Shown here in pieces: positions 11,442 through 19,703 of a DNA stretch of 64,000 nt. How positions within the stretch are numbered: position 1 is the first letter of the stretch; the number at the start of each line of letters is the position of its first letter. A program made the position numbers and the translations under genes. The stretch covers positions 868,001 to 932,000 of the forward strand of contig NZ_CP109485.1 in the NCBI RefSeq assembly GCF_035918235.1, in the 5' to 3' direction. The DNA comes from Streptomyces sp. NBC_01445 (GTDB lineage: Bacteria; Actinomycetota; Actinomycetes; Streptomycetales; Streptomycetaceae). The notes under the pieces are model-generated. The model did no database searches, was not told the DNA's origin, and saw nothing but the letters and a program-made list of their open reading frames with translations.

Positions 11442-12401
11442 TCAGTTGACGCGCCGCACGGCTCCGACGAGGTTCAGCCCGGCGTCCAGCACCTTCTCGA
11501 GATCCGCGAGGTCGGCCGGGGACGGGTCGGTGAGCGGGGCGCGTACGGGGCCGACCGGGAGACCCCGCAGCCGTGCCGCGGCCTTGACCAGGGAGACGGC
11601 GTAGCCCGGGACGCGGTCGCGCAGGTCCACCAGGGGAACGTAGAAGTCGCGCAGCAGCTTGTTCACCGCCTCGTCATCGCCCGCGCGCAGTGCGGTGAAG
11701 AAGGCGTTCGCGATCTCGGGCGCGAAGGCGTGGACCGCGGAGGAGTAGGCGGGCACGCCGACGGTTGCGTAGGCGCGGGCCTGCATCTCGGCGGTGGCGG
11801 CGCCGTTGAAGAAGAGGAAGCCGTCGGGTGCGGCGAGTGTCAGGCGCTGGAGCCGGTCGAGGTCGGAGTGCCCGTCCTTCAGACCGATGACGGTGGGGAT
11901 CTCGGCGATCCGGCGCAGGGCATCGGCGTCGAACGTGACCTGGTCGCGCTGGTACGCGATGAGCGGCAGCGGGGTGCCGGCGGCGATCCGCCGCAGTTGC
12001 TCCACCAGCCCGTCCTGCGGGGCGCCGACCAGATAGTGCGGCAGCACGAGCAGGGCGTCCGCGCCTTCCTCCTGTGCGATCCGGGCGAACCGCAGCGCCT
12101 GCGACCAGCCGTAGCCGATGCCCGCGACGACCGGCAGCCGCCCGTCGGCGACCTCGACCGTGACCCTGAGGACAGCCCGGTACTCCTCCTCGTTCAGCGA
12201 GAAGAACTCCCCCGTTCCGCAGGCGGGGAAGACCACGCCCGGCTCGTTGGCCAACTGGGCGGTGAGATAGGTCCGGTAGGAGTCCAGATCGAGGCTGCCG
12301 TCGTCCCGAAGGCTCGTGAGCGGGAAGGACAGCACCCCCTTCGCCATCCCGTCACGCAGCCTCTGCGCGACATCCTCGGGTTGCATACCGACCTCGTTCA
12401 T
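11442..12401 (-). CDS. kdgD: 5-dehydro-4-deoxyglucarate dehydratase (first copy)
   Basis: A 319-residue member of the dihydrodipicolinate synthase family. It converts 5-dehydro-4-deoxy-D-glucarate to 2-oxoglutarate semialdehyde, CO2 and water. Features are a [17 protein letters not shown] substrate loop, a Tyr in PLIAYQRDQV, and the Schiff-base Lys in VIGLKDGHSDLDRL. It opens the minus-strand gudD module. The start at 12401 (MNEVGMQPED) is preferred because GGGGA lies about eight bases upstream; an in-frame ATG at 12416 lacks a ribosome-binding site. A second full kdgD lies at 15813. The iclR gene is divergent 128 bp away. Confidence 0.92.
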   Translation of the reverse strand: MNEVGMQPEDVAQRLRDGMAKGVLSFPLTSLRDDGSLDLDSYRTYLTAQLANEPGVVFPACGTGEFFSLNEEEYRAVLRVTVEVADGRLPVVAGIGYGWSQALRFARIAQEEGADALLVLPHYLVGAPQDGLVEQLRRIAAGTPLPLIAYQRDQVTFDADALRRIAEIPTVIGLKDGHSDLDRLQRLTLAAPDGFLFFNGAATAEMQARAYATVGVPAYSSAVHAFAPEIANAFFTALRAGDDEAVNKLLRDFYVPLVDLRDRVPGYAVSLVKAAARLRGLPVGPVRAPLTDPSPADLADLEKVLDAGLNLVGAVRRVN

Positions 12402-12428
12402 AGATCTGATCCCCATATGCAGATGGTG

Positions 12429-12446
12429 TCCATGTATGAGAATGGA
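12429..12446. promoter_or_regulatory. Candidate IclR operator between kdgD and iclR
   Basis: TCCAT-N8-ATGGA, an 18-bp inverted repeat, lies in the 128-bp divergent region. It is short and could arise by chance. It is proposed only because an IclR-family gene flanks it. Confidence 0.25.
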
Positions 12447-12529
12447 GGCTAAGTCGGTGAACTGGCCGGGTCAATGGGTGAAGCGCCGCCGATTTACGAT
12501 GACCGGCACCGGGAAGCAGGGGGACACAA

Positions 12530-13312
12530 GTGACATCAGGGGTTCGCGGGGTGAAGTCGGCACTGCGCACGGTCGCACTGCTGGAGCTGCTCGCGGCGAG
12601 GGACGACCGGCCCGCGCGCCTGGACGAACTCGCCGAGGAAATGGACGTGCCGCGCAGCAGCATGTACCAACTCCTGCGGACCCTCGTCGACTGCGGCTGG
12701 GTGCGCACGGACACCACCGGCTCGCTGTACGGAATCGGGATCCGCACCCTCCTCACCGGTACGAGCTACCTCGACAGCGACCCACACGTGCGTACCGTGC
12801 GCCCGTACCTCGACGAGGCGTCGGACGCGCTCGGCGAGACGATCCACCTGGCGCGGCTCGACGGTCCGTACGTCGTCTATCTCGCGACCCGCGAGTCCCA
12901 CGAGTACCTGCGCACGATCAGCCGTGTCGGCCGCCGCGTCCCCGCGCACGCCGGCGCCCTCGGAAAGGCGTTGCTCGCGGAGCGTGCGGACAGTGAACTA
13001 CCCCTCGGCGACGGCCCGTTGACCGCCCTCACGGAGAACACCCACACCGACCGCGCCGCGCTGCTCGCCGACCTGGCGGAGGTTCGCGAGCGGGGCTACT
13101 CCCTCGACCACGAGGAGACGGTGACCGGCATCGCGGGCTTCGGCTTCGCCCTGCGGTACGACGTGCCGGCGGTCGACGCCATCAGCTGCTCGGTCCCGGT
13201 CGCCCGCCTCACCGGGGAACGTCAGGAACGCGTCGTCGCCGTGATGCGGGACGTACAGACGAAGATCGAGGCGGTGTTGTCGCGTCGCTCGGGGGCGCCT
13301 GATTGGCGGTGA
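12530..13312 (+). CDS. IclR-family regulator of the glucarate module
   Basis: A 260-residue IclR-family regulator: N-terminal winged helix (ALRTVALLELLAARDDRPARL, SSMYQLLRTLVDCGWV, residues about 8-70) and a C-terminal effector domain (ETIHLARLDGPYVVYLATRE, VPAHAGALGKALLAE, VAGIAGFGFALRY-type core). The GTG start at 12530 has GGGGGACA upstream. It is divergent from kdgD1-gntP-gudD, so it most likely controls that operon in response to glucarate or a breakdown product. It ends 31 bp before the convergent lysR gene. Confidence 0.92.
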   Translation: MTSGVRGVKSALRTVALLELLAARDDRPARLDELAEEMDVPRSSMYQLLRTLVDCGWVRTDTTGSLYGIGIRTLLTGTSYLDSDPHVRTVRPYLDEASDALGETIHLARLDGPYVVYLATRESHEYLRTISRVGRRVPAHAGALGKALLAERADSELPLGDGPLTALTENTHTDRAALLADLAEVRERGYSLDHEETVTGIAGFGFALRYDVPAVDAISCSVPVARLTGERQERVVAVMRDVQTKIEAVLSRRSGAPDWR

Positions 13313-13343
13313 GTCGGTGCGACGGGGTGAGCTCTGAGCTTCG

Positions 13344-14219
13344 TCACAGGTGCCGGAGCAGGGCCTCCAACGCCGGATTGTCGTTGTTCTTGCGCCACAC
13401 CAAGTTCAGCTCGACCGGCTTGGGCTCCCTCAGGTACAGCGGCTTGTACGTGATCCCGCTGAACCTCATCTGAGCCGCGGCCTCCGGGACCAGAGCGATG
13501 CCCCAGCCGGCGTTCACCATCGCCAGAATGCTGTGCACCTGGCTGAGGTACTGGGTGAAGACGGGTGCGACCTGGGCCGCGCGGAAGATGCTGACGAGCA
13601 GCTCATGGAAGTAGCGGGCCTCGACCGGCGAGTACATCAGCACCTGCTCCCCGTCGAAGTCCTCCACGCGCAGATCGCCCTCGCGCGCGGCCAGCGGATG
13701 ACCGGTGGGCAGGGCGGCGAGCAGACCCTCCCTGACGGCGGGCCGGGTCTCCACATCGGGCCCGGTGTTCGCGGGGCGGATCATGCCCAGGTCGAGGGAG
13801 CCTTCGGTGATGGCCTCCAGCTGGTCGCGGGTGACCAGTTCGCGCAGCACGACCTCCACACGAGGCATGGCCGAGCGGGCCACTTCGAGCAGGGTGCCGA
13901 GGGCCGAGTTCGCGCTGGCCGCCGTGAATCCGATGGCGATGGCTCCGGCCTCACCGGCCGACACCTGCCGTACGGCGAGGGCCGCGTGCTCGGACTGGCG
14001 CAGGATGTGGCGCGCCTCGTTGAGGAAAGTCCGGCCTGCCGGGGTGAGCCGCACGGACCGGTTGGTGCGGTCGAGGAGCTGTACTCCGAGGTCGTGCTCG
14101 AGGAGCTGGATCTGCCGGCTCAGCGGGGGCTGCGTCATCTGCAGGCGCTCCGCGGCGCGGGTGAAGTGCAGTTCCTCGGCCACCGCCACGAAGCTCACAA
14201 GCTGTGCCAGCGTGAACAA
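13344..14219 (-). CDS. LysR-family regulator of the galactarate module
   Basis: A 291-residue LysR-type regulator: N-terminal winged helix (AVAEELHFTRAAERLQMTQP, residues 11-30, then LSRQIQLLEHDLGVQLLDR), linker helix, and a periplasmic-binding-protein-like effector domain (AGAIAIGFTAAS; WGIALVPEAAA). It is divergent from the dehydratase gene at 14426, the usual layout for LysR control. The intergenic region carries a 41-bp element that recurs before kdgD2, suggesting the same protein activates both genes. The effector is inferred to be galactarate, talarate or a product. Confidence 0.92.
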   Translation of the reverse strand: MFTLAQLVSFVAVAEELHFTRAAERLQMTQPPLSRQIQLLEHDLGVQLLDRTNRSVRLTPAGRTFLNEARHILRQSEHAALAVRQVSAGEAGAIAIGFTAASANSALGTLLEVARSAMPRVEVVLRELVTRDQLEAITEGSLDLGMIRPANTGPDVETRPAVREGLLAALPTGHPLAAREGDLRVEDFDGEQVLMYSPVEARYFHELLVSIFRAAQVAPVFTQYLSQVHSILAMVNAGWGIALVPEAAAQMRFSGITYKPLYLREPKPVELNLVWRKNNDNPALEALLRHL

Positions 14220-14233
14220 TGATTCCCTCCGGG

Positions 14234-14274
14234 TATCAGCGCATGCAAAATTGGTCTTGGACGTGGATCAATCG
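14234..14274. promoter_or_regulatory. 41-bp shared element, copy 1 (lysR/dehydratase)
   Basis: It begins TATCAGCGCATGCAAAATTG and ends TTGGACGTGGATCAATCG, with one segment in between. It aligns without gaps to 15706-15746, 30 of 41 positions identical. Conserved parts are TATCA.CG, ATGC.AAAT, TTGGAC and the final TCG. It lies between the divergent lysR and dehydratase genes. Confidence 0.6.
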
Positions 14275-14425
14275 CCGACTTTAGCTTCAAGGGGAGTCAA
14301 CGCCTCCGTCGGCCGCAGGGCGGCAGCCGCCCGCGCCGACATCAGCCCGCCCCCACCCGCCGACACGACCGGGCGCGCACAGCCTGCCGGCCGGTCGCAT
14401 CCGCCTCACACCCCAGGGACACGCA

Positions 14426-15607
14426 GTGGTGACGAAGACCCACACGACCACCAACGCCGCGCACGTCGCAGGCGAGGCGACGCTCGACCGGATCTCCTGG
14501 ATCAGGCTCTCCTCCGTATCGCTGCCGCTGGCCACGCCGATCAGCGACGCCAAGGTCCTCACCGGGCGCCAGAAGCCCATGACCGAAGTGGCGTTCCTTT
14601 TCGTGGAGTTGGAGACCGAGCAGGGGCACGAGGGCATCGGCTTCAGCTACTCCAAGCGGGCCGGCGGCCCCGGCCAGTTCGCCCACGCCAGGGAGATCGC
14701 CGACGATCTGCTCGGCGAGGACCCCAGCGACATCGGCAAGATCTGGACGAAGCTGGCGTGGTCCGGCGCCTCGGTGGGCCGCAGCGGTCTGGCCACACAG
14801 GCCATCGCCGCGTACGACGTGGCCCTGTGGGACCTCAAAGCCAAGCGGGCAGGCCTGCCGCTGGCCAAACTCCTGGGCGCCCACCGCGACTCCGTACGCT
14901 GCTACAACACCTCCGGCGGCTTCCTGCACACCCCGACCGAGCAGGTGCTCGACAACGCGTCCGCCTCCCTGGCGAGTGGCATCGGCGGCATCAAGATCAA
15001 GGTCGGCAGCCCCGACCGCAAGCAGGACCTGCGCCGCCTGACCGCCGTCCGCGAGCACATCGGCGACGACGCCCCGCTGATGGTCGACGCGAACCAGCAG
15101 TGGGACCGGCCGACCGCCCAGCGGATGGGCCGGGCCATGGAGGAGTTCGACCTCGTCTGGATCGAGGAGCCGCTCGACGCCTACGACGCCCAGGGGCACG
15201 CCGCGCTCGCCGCTTCGCTCGACACCCCCATCGCCACCGGCGAGATGCTCGCCAGCGTGGCCGAGCACTGGGAGCTCATCCGCAACAACGCGGCGGACAT
15301 CATCCAGCCCGACGCCCCGCGCATCGGCGGCATCACGCAGTTCCTCAAGCTCGCGGCGCTCGCGGAGCACCACAACCTCCAGCTGGCACCGCACTTCGCC
15401 ATGGAGATCCACCTCCACCTCGCGGCCGCCTATCCGATCGAGCCGTGGGTGGAGCACTTCGACTGGCTGGAGCCGCTGTTCAACGAGCGCCTCACCATCA
15501 GCGACGGCCGCATGCACGTCCCGTCCCGCCCCGGCCTCGGCATCACCCTCACCGACCAGGCCCGCGCCTGGACCCAGGCCACCCATGAGGTCGGCAAGCG
15601 CCACTGA
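14426..15607 (+). CDS. L-talarate/galactarate dehydratase, enolase superfamily
   Basis: A 393-residue mandelate-racemase-type enzyme. The N-terminal capping domain ([20 protein letters not shown], then [13 protein letters not shown]) is followed by a TIM barrel with the KxK pair (GGIKIKVGS), metal ligands ([20 protein letters not shown]) and the catalytic His in [12 protein letters not shown]. The [11 protein letters not shown] loop is typical of talarate/galactarate dehydratases, which give 5-dehydro-4-deoxyglucarate. The GTG start at 14426 has CAGGGA upstream. It forms its own unit (a strong hairpin follows), with lysR divergent and kdgD2 downstream. Assignment to galactarate rather than another hexarate is inferred. 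Confidence 0.85.
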   Translation: MVTKTHTTTNAAHVAGEATLDRISWIRLSSVSLPLATPISDAKVLTGRQKPMTEVAFLFVELETEQGHEGIGFSYSKRAGGPGQFAHAREIADDLLGEDPSDIGKIWTKLAWSGASVGRSGLATQAIAAYDVALWDLKAKRAGLPLAKLLGAHRDSVRCYNTSGGFLHTPTEQVLDNASASLASGIGGIKIKVGSPDRKQDLRRLTAVREHIGDDAPLMVDANQQWDRPTAQRMGRAMEEFDLVWIEEPLDAYDAQGHAALAASLDTPIATGEMLASVAEHWELIRNNAADIIQPDAPRIGGITQFLKLAALAEHHNLQLAPHFAMEIHLHLAAAYPIEPWVEHFDWLEPLFNERLTISDGRMHVPSRPGLGITLTDQARAWTQATHEVGKRH

Positions 15608-15631
15608 CGCCTCATGGCACAACGCTCACTC

Positions 15632-15665
15632 GTCCGGCGCCTCCTCAATCAAGGAGGCGCCGGAC
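15632..15665. terminator. Strong hairpin after the dehydratase gene
   Basis: A perfect 14-bp stem (GTCCGGCGCCTCCT and its complement) with a 6-nt loop (CAATCA) lies 24 bp after the stop. It separates the dehydratase gene from kdgD2, implying kdgD2 uses its own promoter. Confidence 0.85.
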
Positions 15666-15705
15666 GCATGCCCGCACCTCCCCCGCTCACGTAATACCGA
15701 TCCTG

Positions 15706-15746
15706 TATCACCGGATGCGAAATCAGTGTTGGACCGGCATGAGTCG
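15706..15746. promoter_or_regulatory. 41-bp shared element, copy 2 (kdgD2)
   Basis: It begins TATCACCGGATGCGAAATCA and ends TTGGACCGGCATGAGTCG; gap-free match to 14234-14274. It sits 66 bp before the kdgD2 start, just after the terminator, where a promoter is needed. Confidence 0.6.
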
Positions 15747-15812
15747 TTGCTCGTAGCGTCGTCACCAGGGGCACCCATCACGCCCTACCTCGACTCCAGG
15801 AGCAGAACGCAG

Positions 15813-16739
15813 ATGACGTCGTCCTACACCCCGTCAGAGCTCGGCAGGCGCATCGGATCCGGCCTGCTGTCCTTCCCCGTCACCCACTTCACGGCCGACG
15901 ACCACTCCTTCGACGAGAGCGCCTACCGCGACAGCATCACGCGCCTGGCCGGGTACGAGGTGGGCGGCCTGTTCGCCGCCGGCGGCACCGGCGAGTTCTT
16001 CTCTCTGACGGGCGCCGAGGTCGAGCGCGTCGTCGCCGCAGCCGTGCAGAGCGCCCCCGAGTCGACGCCCATCCTGGCCCCGGCCGGATACGGCACACGT
16101 ACGGCCGTCGAGTACGCGCAGGCCGCGGAACGCGCGGGCGCCGACGGCATCCTGCTCTTCCCGCCGTACCTCACCGAGGCCGGGCAGGAGGGCCTGGCCG
16201 ACCACGTCGAGGCCGTGTGCCGCTCCACCTCGCTCGGCGTCATCGTCTACAGCCGCGCCAACGCCGTCTACACCGCACCCACGCTCGCCCGCATCGCCGA
16301 CCGCTGCCCCAACCTCATCGGCTACAAGGACGGCGTCGGCGACATCGACACCATGACGCGGATCTACGCCCGCCTCGGCGAGCGCCTCACCTACATCGGC
16401 GGCCTGCCCACAGCGGAGACGTTCGCTCTCCCCTACCTCGAACTCGGCGTCACCACCTACTCGTCGGCCATCTTCAACTTCCTGCCCGAGTTCGCCCTCG
16501 AGTTCTACGGCGCCGTCCGCGAGCGCAAGCACGACACCGTCATCAAGCTCCTGGGCGACTTCGTCCTGCCGTACACCGAGATCCGCAACCGGCGGCCCGG
16601 CTACGCGGTGAGCATCGTGAAGGCGGGCATGACCGCGGTCGGCCACAGCGCGGGCCCGGTCCGACCGCCACTGACCGATCTGACTCCGGACGAACTGGCC
16701 GAGCTCGCCGCGCTGATCAACGGCCTGCCCACGGCCTGA
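15813..16739 (+). CDS. kdgD: 5-dehydro-4-deoxyglucarate dehydratase (second copy)
   Basis: A 308-residue second KdgD. It keeps the [20 protein letters not shown] loop, a Tyr in [12 protein letters not shown], the Schiff-base Lys in [12 protein letters not shown], and the C-terminal [16 protein letters not shown] segment. It carries the same reaction as the copy at 11442 but differs clearly in sequence, so it is an old paralogue or a separate acquisition. The start at 15813 has CAGGAG upstream; an extended frame from 15585 would run through the hairpin and is not credible. It is linked to the galactarate module by the shared 41-bp element. Confidence 0.93.
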   Translation: MTSSYTPSELGRRIGSGLLSFPVTHFTADDHSFDESAYRDSITRLAGYEVGGLFAAGGTGEFFSLTGAEVERVVAAAVQSAPESTPILAPAGYGTRTAVEYAQAAERAGADGILLFPPYLTEAGQEGLADHVEAVCRSTSLGVIVYSRANAVYTAPTLARIADRCPNLIGYKDGVGDIDTMTRIYARLGERLTYIGGLPTAETFALPYLELGVTTYSSAIFNFLPEFALEFYGAVRERKHDTVIKLLGDFVLPYTEIRNRRPGYAVSIVKAGMTAVGHSAGPVRPPLTDLTPDELAELAALINGLPTA

Positions 16740-16753
16740 CGCCCCGCCGGAGT

Positions 16754-16775
16754 GCCCGCCACCGATGTGGCGGGC
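16754..16775. terminator. Hairpin between convergent genes
   Basis: GCCCGCCAC-CGAT-GTGGCGGGC: a perfect 9-bp stem with a 4-nt loop, between kdgD2 and the convergent gene at 16783. Probably bidirectional. Confidence 0.7.
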
Positions 16776-16782
16776 CGGCCGG

Positions 16783-17295
16783 TCACAGCTTGAACACCAC
16801 TCCGCGCCACGTCCACCCCGCGCCGAGGATCGCGTTCTGCAACGGGGCCTTCATCTCCGCGGGGTCGAAGCGGAACACCTCCGTCTTGTGCAGGCGGCCG
16901 TCGGACCCCCGCTTGACCTCCCACTGCCGGCTCACCGTGGTCACCTGCCCTCGGGAGTACTCACGTGACCAGGCGAGCCTCGGCGTGTCCCCGACCCACG
17001 TGACCTCCCACTGCTCGTCGAGCGCGCGAACCTCATTGCTCTCCGGGACCAGACGCATCCTCGTCTTCAGCGTCCGGCTCATCTGGCTCCGCGAGAAGAA
17101 GGTGCGCCAGGCCGGTTCCATGACCCGCCACTCGGCGACGAGGTCGGCACTCTCGGCCGGGGTGCCATTGCGTACGACGTACGGCACGTCGGGCCCGTTG
17201 ATCGCGAGCAGCGCGGCCCGGACCTCTCCGGCCGGGCGCGGTATGACACCGGCGTCGGGATGCCTGGTGCCGGTCAGTTTGTCGAAGAGACCCAT
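16783..17295 (-). CDS. Conserved hypothetical protein, 170 aa
   Basis: A 170-residue soluble protein with no signal peptide or membrane span. It begins MGLFDKLTGTRHPDAGVIPR and contains a Trp/Arg-rich strand pattern (LVAEWRVMEPAWRTFF, LDEQWEVTWVG, TTVSRQWEV) ending in GAGWTWRGVVFKL. Codon use is normal for the region. I recall such proteins as Streptomyces hypotheticals with no assigned function. It stands alone. Confidence 0.7.
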   Translation of the reverse strand: MGLFDKLTGTRHPDAGVIPRPAGEVRAALLAINGPDVPYVVRNGTPAESADLVAEWRVMEPAWRTFFSRSQMSRTLKTRMRLVPESNEVRALDEQWEVTWVGDTPRLAWSREYSRGQVTTVSRQWEVKRGSDGRLHKTEVFRFDPAEMKAPLQNAILGAGWTWRGVVFKL

Positions 17296-17371
17296 CGGGT
17301 CAACCTACGGAGACACCCGCCGTACGGACAAGCTCGCCGCCGACCTGCGCCATGACCCTCGCGCAGACCAA

Positions 17372-17710
17372 CTAGCGTTCCGCGCTTCGTCTTCGCCGGC
17401 ACCGGGAGATCCACCCGCCGGCCTCCGTCGCGAGGCCCAGCACGAGTATCGAGCCCAGCACCGATGCCACGAGAGCCTGCGAAACGGCTGCCGCCCGCAA
17501 GTCCACCTCGAAGAAGCCGACGGCGGCCAGGCCGGGCAGCGCTGAGCCGACACCCAGCGCCACGACGATCCGACGTGTCCCGCCGGGAACGGAACTCCCC
17601 TGCGCCGCCCAGACCTTCAGGCTCTCCCGGAACCAGAACAACGCCAGAGCCGCCACTTCGAGGCCGGTGACCAACACCGCCAAGACAAGATCAATCACCC
17701 AACCCACCAC
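17372..17710 (-). CDS. Small membrane protein, 112 aa
   Basis: A 112-residue hydrophobic protein with three likely membrane spans (about residues 4-26, 46-66 and 74-98) and a basic C-terminus (CRRRRSAER), giving a cytoplasmic tail. The start at 17710 (MVGWVIDL) lacks a clear ribosome-binding site. Function unknown. It is separated by 76 bp from the hypothetical gene downstream on the same strand. Confidence 0.55.
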   Translation of the reverse strand: MVGWVIDLVLAVLVTGLEVAALALFWFRESLKVWAAQGSSVPGGTRRIVVALGVGSALPGLAAVGFFEVDLRAAAVSQALVASVLGSILVLGLATEAGGWISRCRRRRSAER

Positions 17711-17961
17711 GTCCCCATGCTTTCGCGCCGATCGGATCCTGGCCTGAGTACGGATACTCAGGACCCTGCGCGCAGGCGCGATTTTGCCGTCATTTTTGCA
17801 TCCGACCGCACAACCATTTTATGAATGCCATTCGCGCGACGATGCGCAAAAAGAATTCGAAGAATGGTGGAACTGGCGGACCGCGAGTGCAGTCTTATCC
17901 CGTGACCAGGAGCCCGCAGGATTCTCTGCGGCACCGAATGACGGGGAAGGTTTCACCGACC

Positions 17962-18459
17962 ATGCACGCTCGCACTCGCACCGCTCTTTTCGCCTCCGCC
18001 GCTATCGCGGCCACGCTCTCTCTCACCGCGATCACCCCGGCCCTGGCCGGCACGTCCGCCCACACCACGGCTGTCGCCGCCCCCGCACCGTCCCAGGGCG
18101 ACCCGCGAAGCACCACCAACCGCGTCGCCGATTTCTACGGTGCGTACATCGACTCGATCTGGGACAACGAGGACCCGGCCGCCGGCGCCAACGCGAAGGC
18201 CCTGCGCTCCTTCTACCTGTCGACGGCAGCGCAGAAGAAGGTTGCCGCGTTCGAGGCGAAGGAGCACGCCGACGGGATCCTGTTCGCGCAGAACGTGCCC
18301 GTGAAGTGGAAGGTCGACTACACGGGCTCCGGCGCCGGCCACGCGACCTCGCTCGTCACGCTCACCTGGAGCGACGGCGCCAACCCCGAGGTCACCAAGA
18401 TCAAGGTCCAGTCGGACCTCCAGACCCGCAAGATCACCGACCTGGCGGCCGTCAACTAG
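17962..18459 (+). CDS. Secreted protein of unknown function
   Basis: A 165-residue protein with a classic signal peptide: MHARTRTALFASAAIAATLS, then LTAITPALAGTSA with cleavage likely after ALA near residue 34. The mature domain has a helical first half (VADFYGAYIDSIWDNEDPAA) and a strand-rich second half ending VTKIKVQSDLQTRKITDLAAVN, reminiscent of small secreted NTF2-like domains, but I cannot name a family. The start at 17962 is chosen for GGGGAAGG about 11 bases upstream; an ATG at 17938 is possible. An AT-rich stretch (about 17780-17880) upstream is a plausible promoter region. A strong terminator follows. Confidence 0.7.
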   Translation: MHARTRTALFASAAIAATLSLTAITPALAGTSAHTTAVAAPAPSQGDPRSTTNRVADFYGAYIDSIWDNEDPAAGANAKALRSFYLSTAAQKKVAAFEAKEHADGILFAQNVPVKWKVDYTGSGAGHATSLVTLTWSDGANPEVTKIKVQSDLQTRKITDLAAVN

Positions 18460-18476
18460 CCCGCGCCCGCCTGGCA

Positions 18477-18510
18477 GTGGCCCGTACCGGAGACGTCCGG
18501 TACGGGCCAC
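18477..18510 (+). terminator. Hairpin after secreted-protein gene
   Basis: GTGGCCCGTACCGG-AGACGT-CCGGTACGGGCCAC: a perfect 14-bp stem with a 6-nt loop, 17 bp after the stop. Confidence 0.85.
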
Positions 18511-18583
18511 GCGCATCTCCCTTTCACAGGGCATTCAAAAGCACGGCCGTCGATCGCAATCTCACGGGCCAGGCTTTATCGGC

Positions 18584-18900
18584 TCATCGCATTCGAGGGT
18601 GTAGGCGGGGTCTGAATCCACCGGTTTCAAGCAAGCTCCGGCGATGTGGTTGGTGAGGGCGGGACGCCGCTGGTGACCGCGTCGATTACGGCCTGCATCA
18701 AATGCTTGCCCTTGGCCTTGTCCCAGATCCCGGTAGGCAGCGATGGTCCGCTGGTAGACGCCCCAGGTCGCTTCGACCTCGACGTGCCCCTCGACGGCGA
18801 ACACCGCCTCCAGTCGGGTGCGCTGCTTCTCGGTGAGAAGGCCCGCGCCGGTGTGCAAGGTGCGACGAAGTGCCGATGAACGTCGCCGATCAGTACACGT
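18584..18900 (-). pseudogene. ISL3-family transposase remnant
   Basis: The minus strand reads in pieces as the C-terminal part of an ISL3-type transposase. One frame gives LRRTLHTGAGLLTEKQRTRL and EATWGVYQRTIAAYRD. After a frame change, DKAKGKHLMQAVIDAVTSGV follows. A large internal block, including the DDE core and the usual GPTEAINGRLEHLRG motif, is missing. Then LTNHIA, and after another frame change LLETGGFRPRLHPRMR with a stop at 18584-18586. At least two frameshifts and one deletion mean it is dead. Inverted terminal repeats are not visible. Confidence 0.75.
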
Positions 18901-19024
18901 AGACGTACTGATTGAGGACGTTGATCGAAGGCGACGGATGGCTCTCAGTGGTGCCGTTGGGGTGCACCCAACGCGACAGATGTGTCGCAGGCGTGGGGCC
19001 CACTTGGATGTACCGAGGTAACGA

Positions 19025-19600
19025 TCACTCCGCTGATCCGGGGTTTTTGCGCTGGTTGGCATTGAAGCGCGCCTTCTTCTGACGATTCCCGCACGTGTTC
19101 ATGTCACACCACTTGCGGGTGCGACTCTGGCTGGTGTCGAAGAAGGCGGCTCGGCAGGTCGGTGATGCGCACAAGGCCAATTTTCCGTCTCGTTCGCCTG
19201 CGATGATGCTGATCGCGTCGGCGGCGATCACGCTGAGGGCATCTTCCACGCAGGAAGCCGGGCTGAGCCGCCATCGCCGCTCACCCTCGGGCGTCAGGAT
19301 CGCCGCGGCCCGACCCTGAGTGCTGCAGTCATTGATGACTTGGACAGCAGACGCAGGGAGAGCGTCCTGGATCGCGGCCGCTGTCGCGGCGGCGTGAATC
19401 GACTCCCTCAGTTCCCGAGCGAGGTCGAGCTGAGCAGTCGTGCAGGACGCCACGGCGAGGCCGTTCACCGCCAGCCAGTCGACAAGTCGGTGCGGCGTCG
19501 GAATGCGCTCCACAGCGTTGCCATGACGCTCCGACAGAGTCCCCGTGAAGCTGGTCGCCAGCACGCTACCGAGGCGGAAGTCAGGGAACCCAGCACGCAT
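19025..19600 (-). CDS. CGNR zinc-finger regulator (ABATE domain), copy 1
   Basis: A 191-residue protein: N-terminal ABATE (stress-induced-regulator-like) domain, then a C-terminal CGNR treble-clef zinc finger. The finger has CASPTC, then KWCDMNTCGNRQKKARF, so four Cys ligands and the CGNR signature are intact. The family is thought to bind DNA and often sits next to the gene it controls. It is divergent from an epoxide hydrolase, with two 17-bp inverted repeats in the 103-bp gap; one begins three bases upstream of this gene's start codon and covers its AAGGTGG ribosome-binding site, which predicts autoregulation. Confidence 0.88.
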   Translation of the reverse strand: MRAGFPDFRLGSVLATSFTGTLSERHGNAVERIPTPHRLVDWLAVNGLAVASCTTAQLDLARELRESIHAAATAAAIQDALPASAVQVINDCSTQGRAAAILTPEGERRWRLSPASCVEDALSVIAADAISIIAGERDGKLALCASPTCRAAFFDTSQSRTRKWCDMNTCGNRQKKARFNANQRKNPGSAE

Positions 19601-19602
19601 GG

Positions 19603-19661
19603 AACCACCTTAGCCGGTTGCACGCCGGCATGAAGGCGCGGTAGAACCGCCTTAGCCGGTT
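19603..19661. promoter_or_regulatory. Twin palindromic operators for CGNR regulator
   Basis: Copy 1 is AACCACCTTAGCCGGTT at 19603-19619 and copy 2 is AACCGCCTTAGCCGGTT at 19645-19661; 16 of 17 bases are identical. Copy 2 is a perfect AACCG-N7-CGGTT inverted repeat. The centres are 42 bp apart, about four helical turns. A weaker related stretch (GGTTCGCAGCCGGTT) follows near 19668-19683. Confidence 0.65.
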
Positions 19662-19703
19662 CGCACTGGTTCGCAGCCGGTTCCACGATGGCCAGGAGGT
19701 CTC

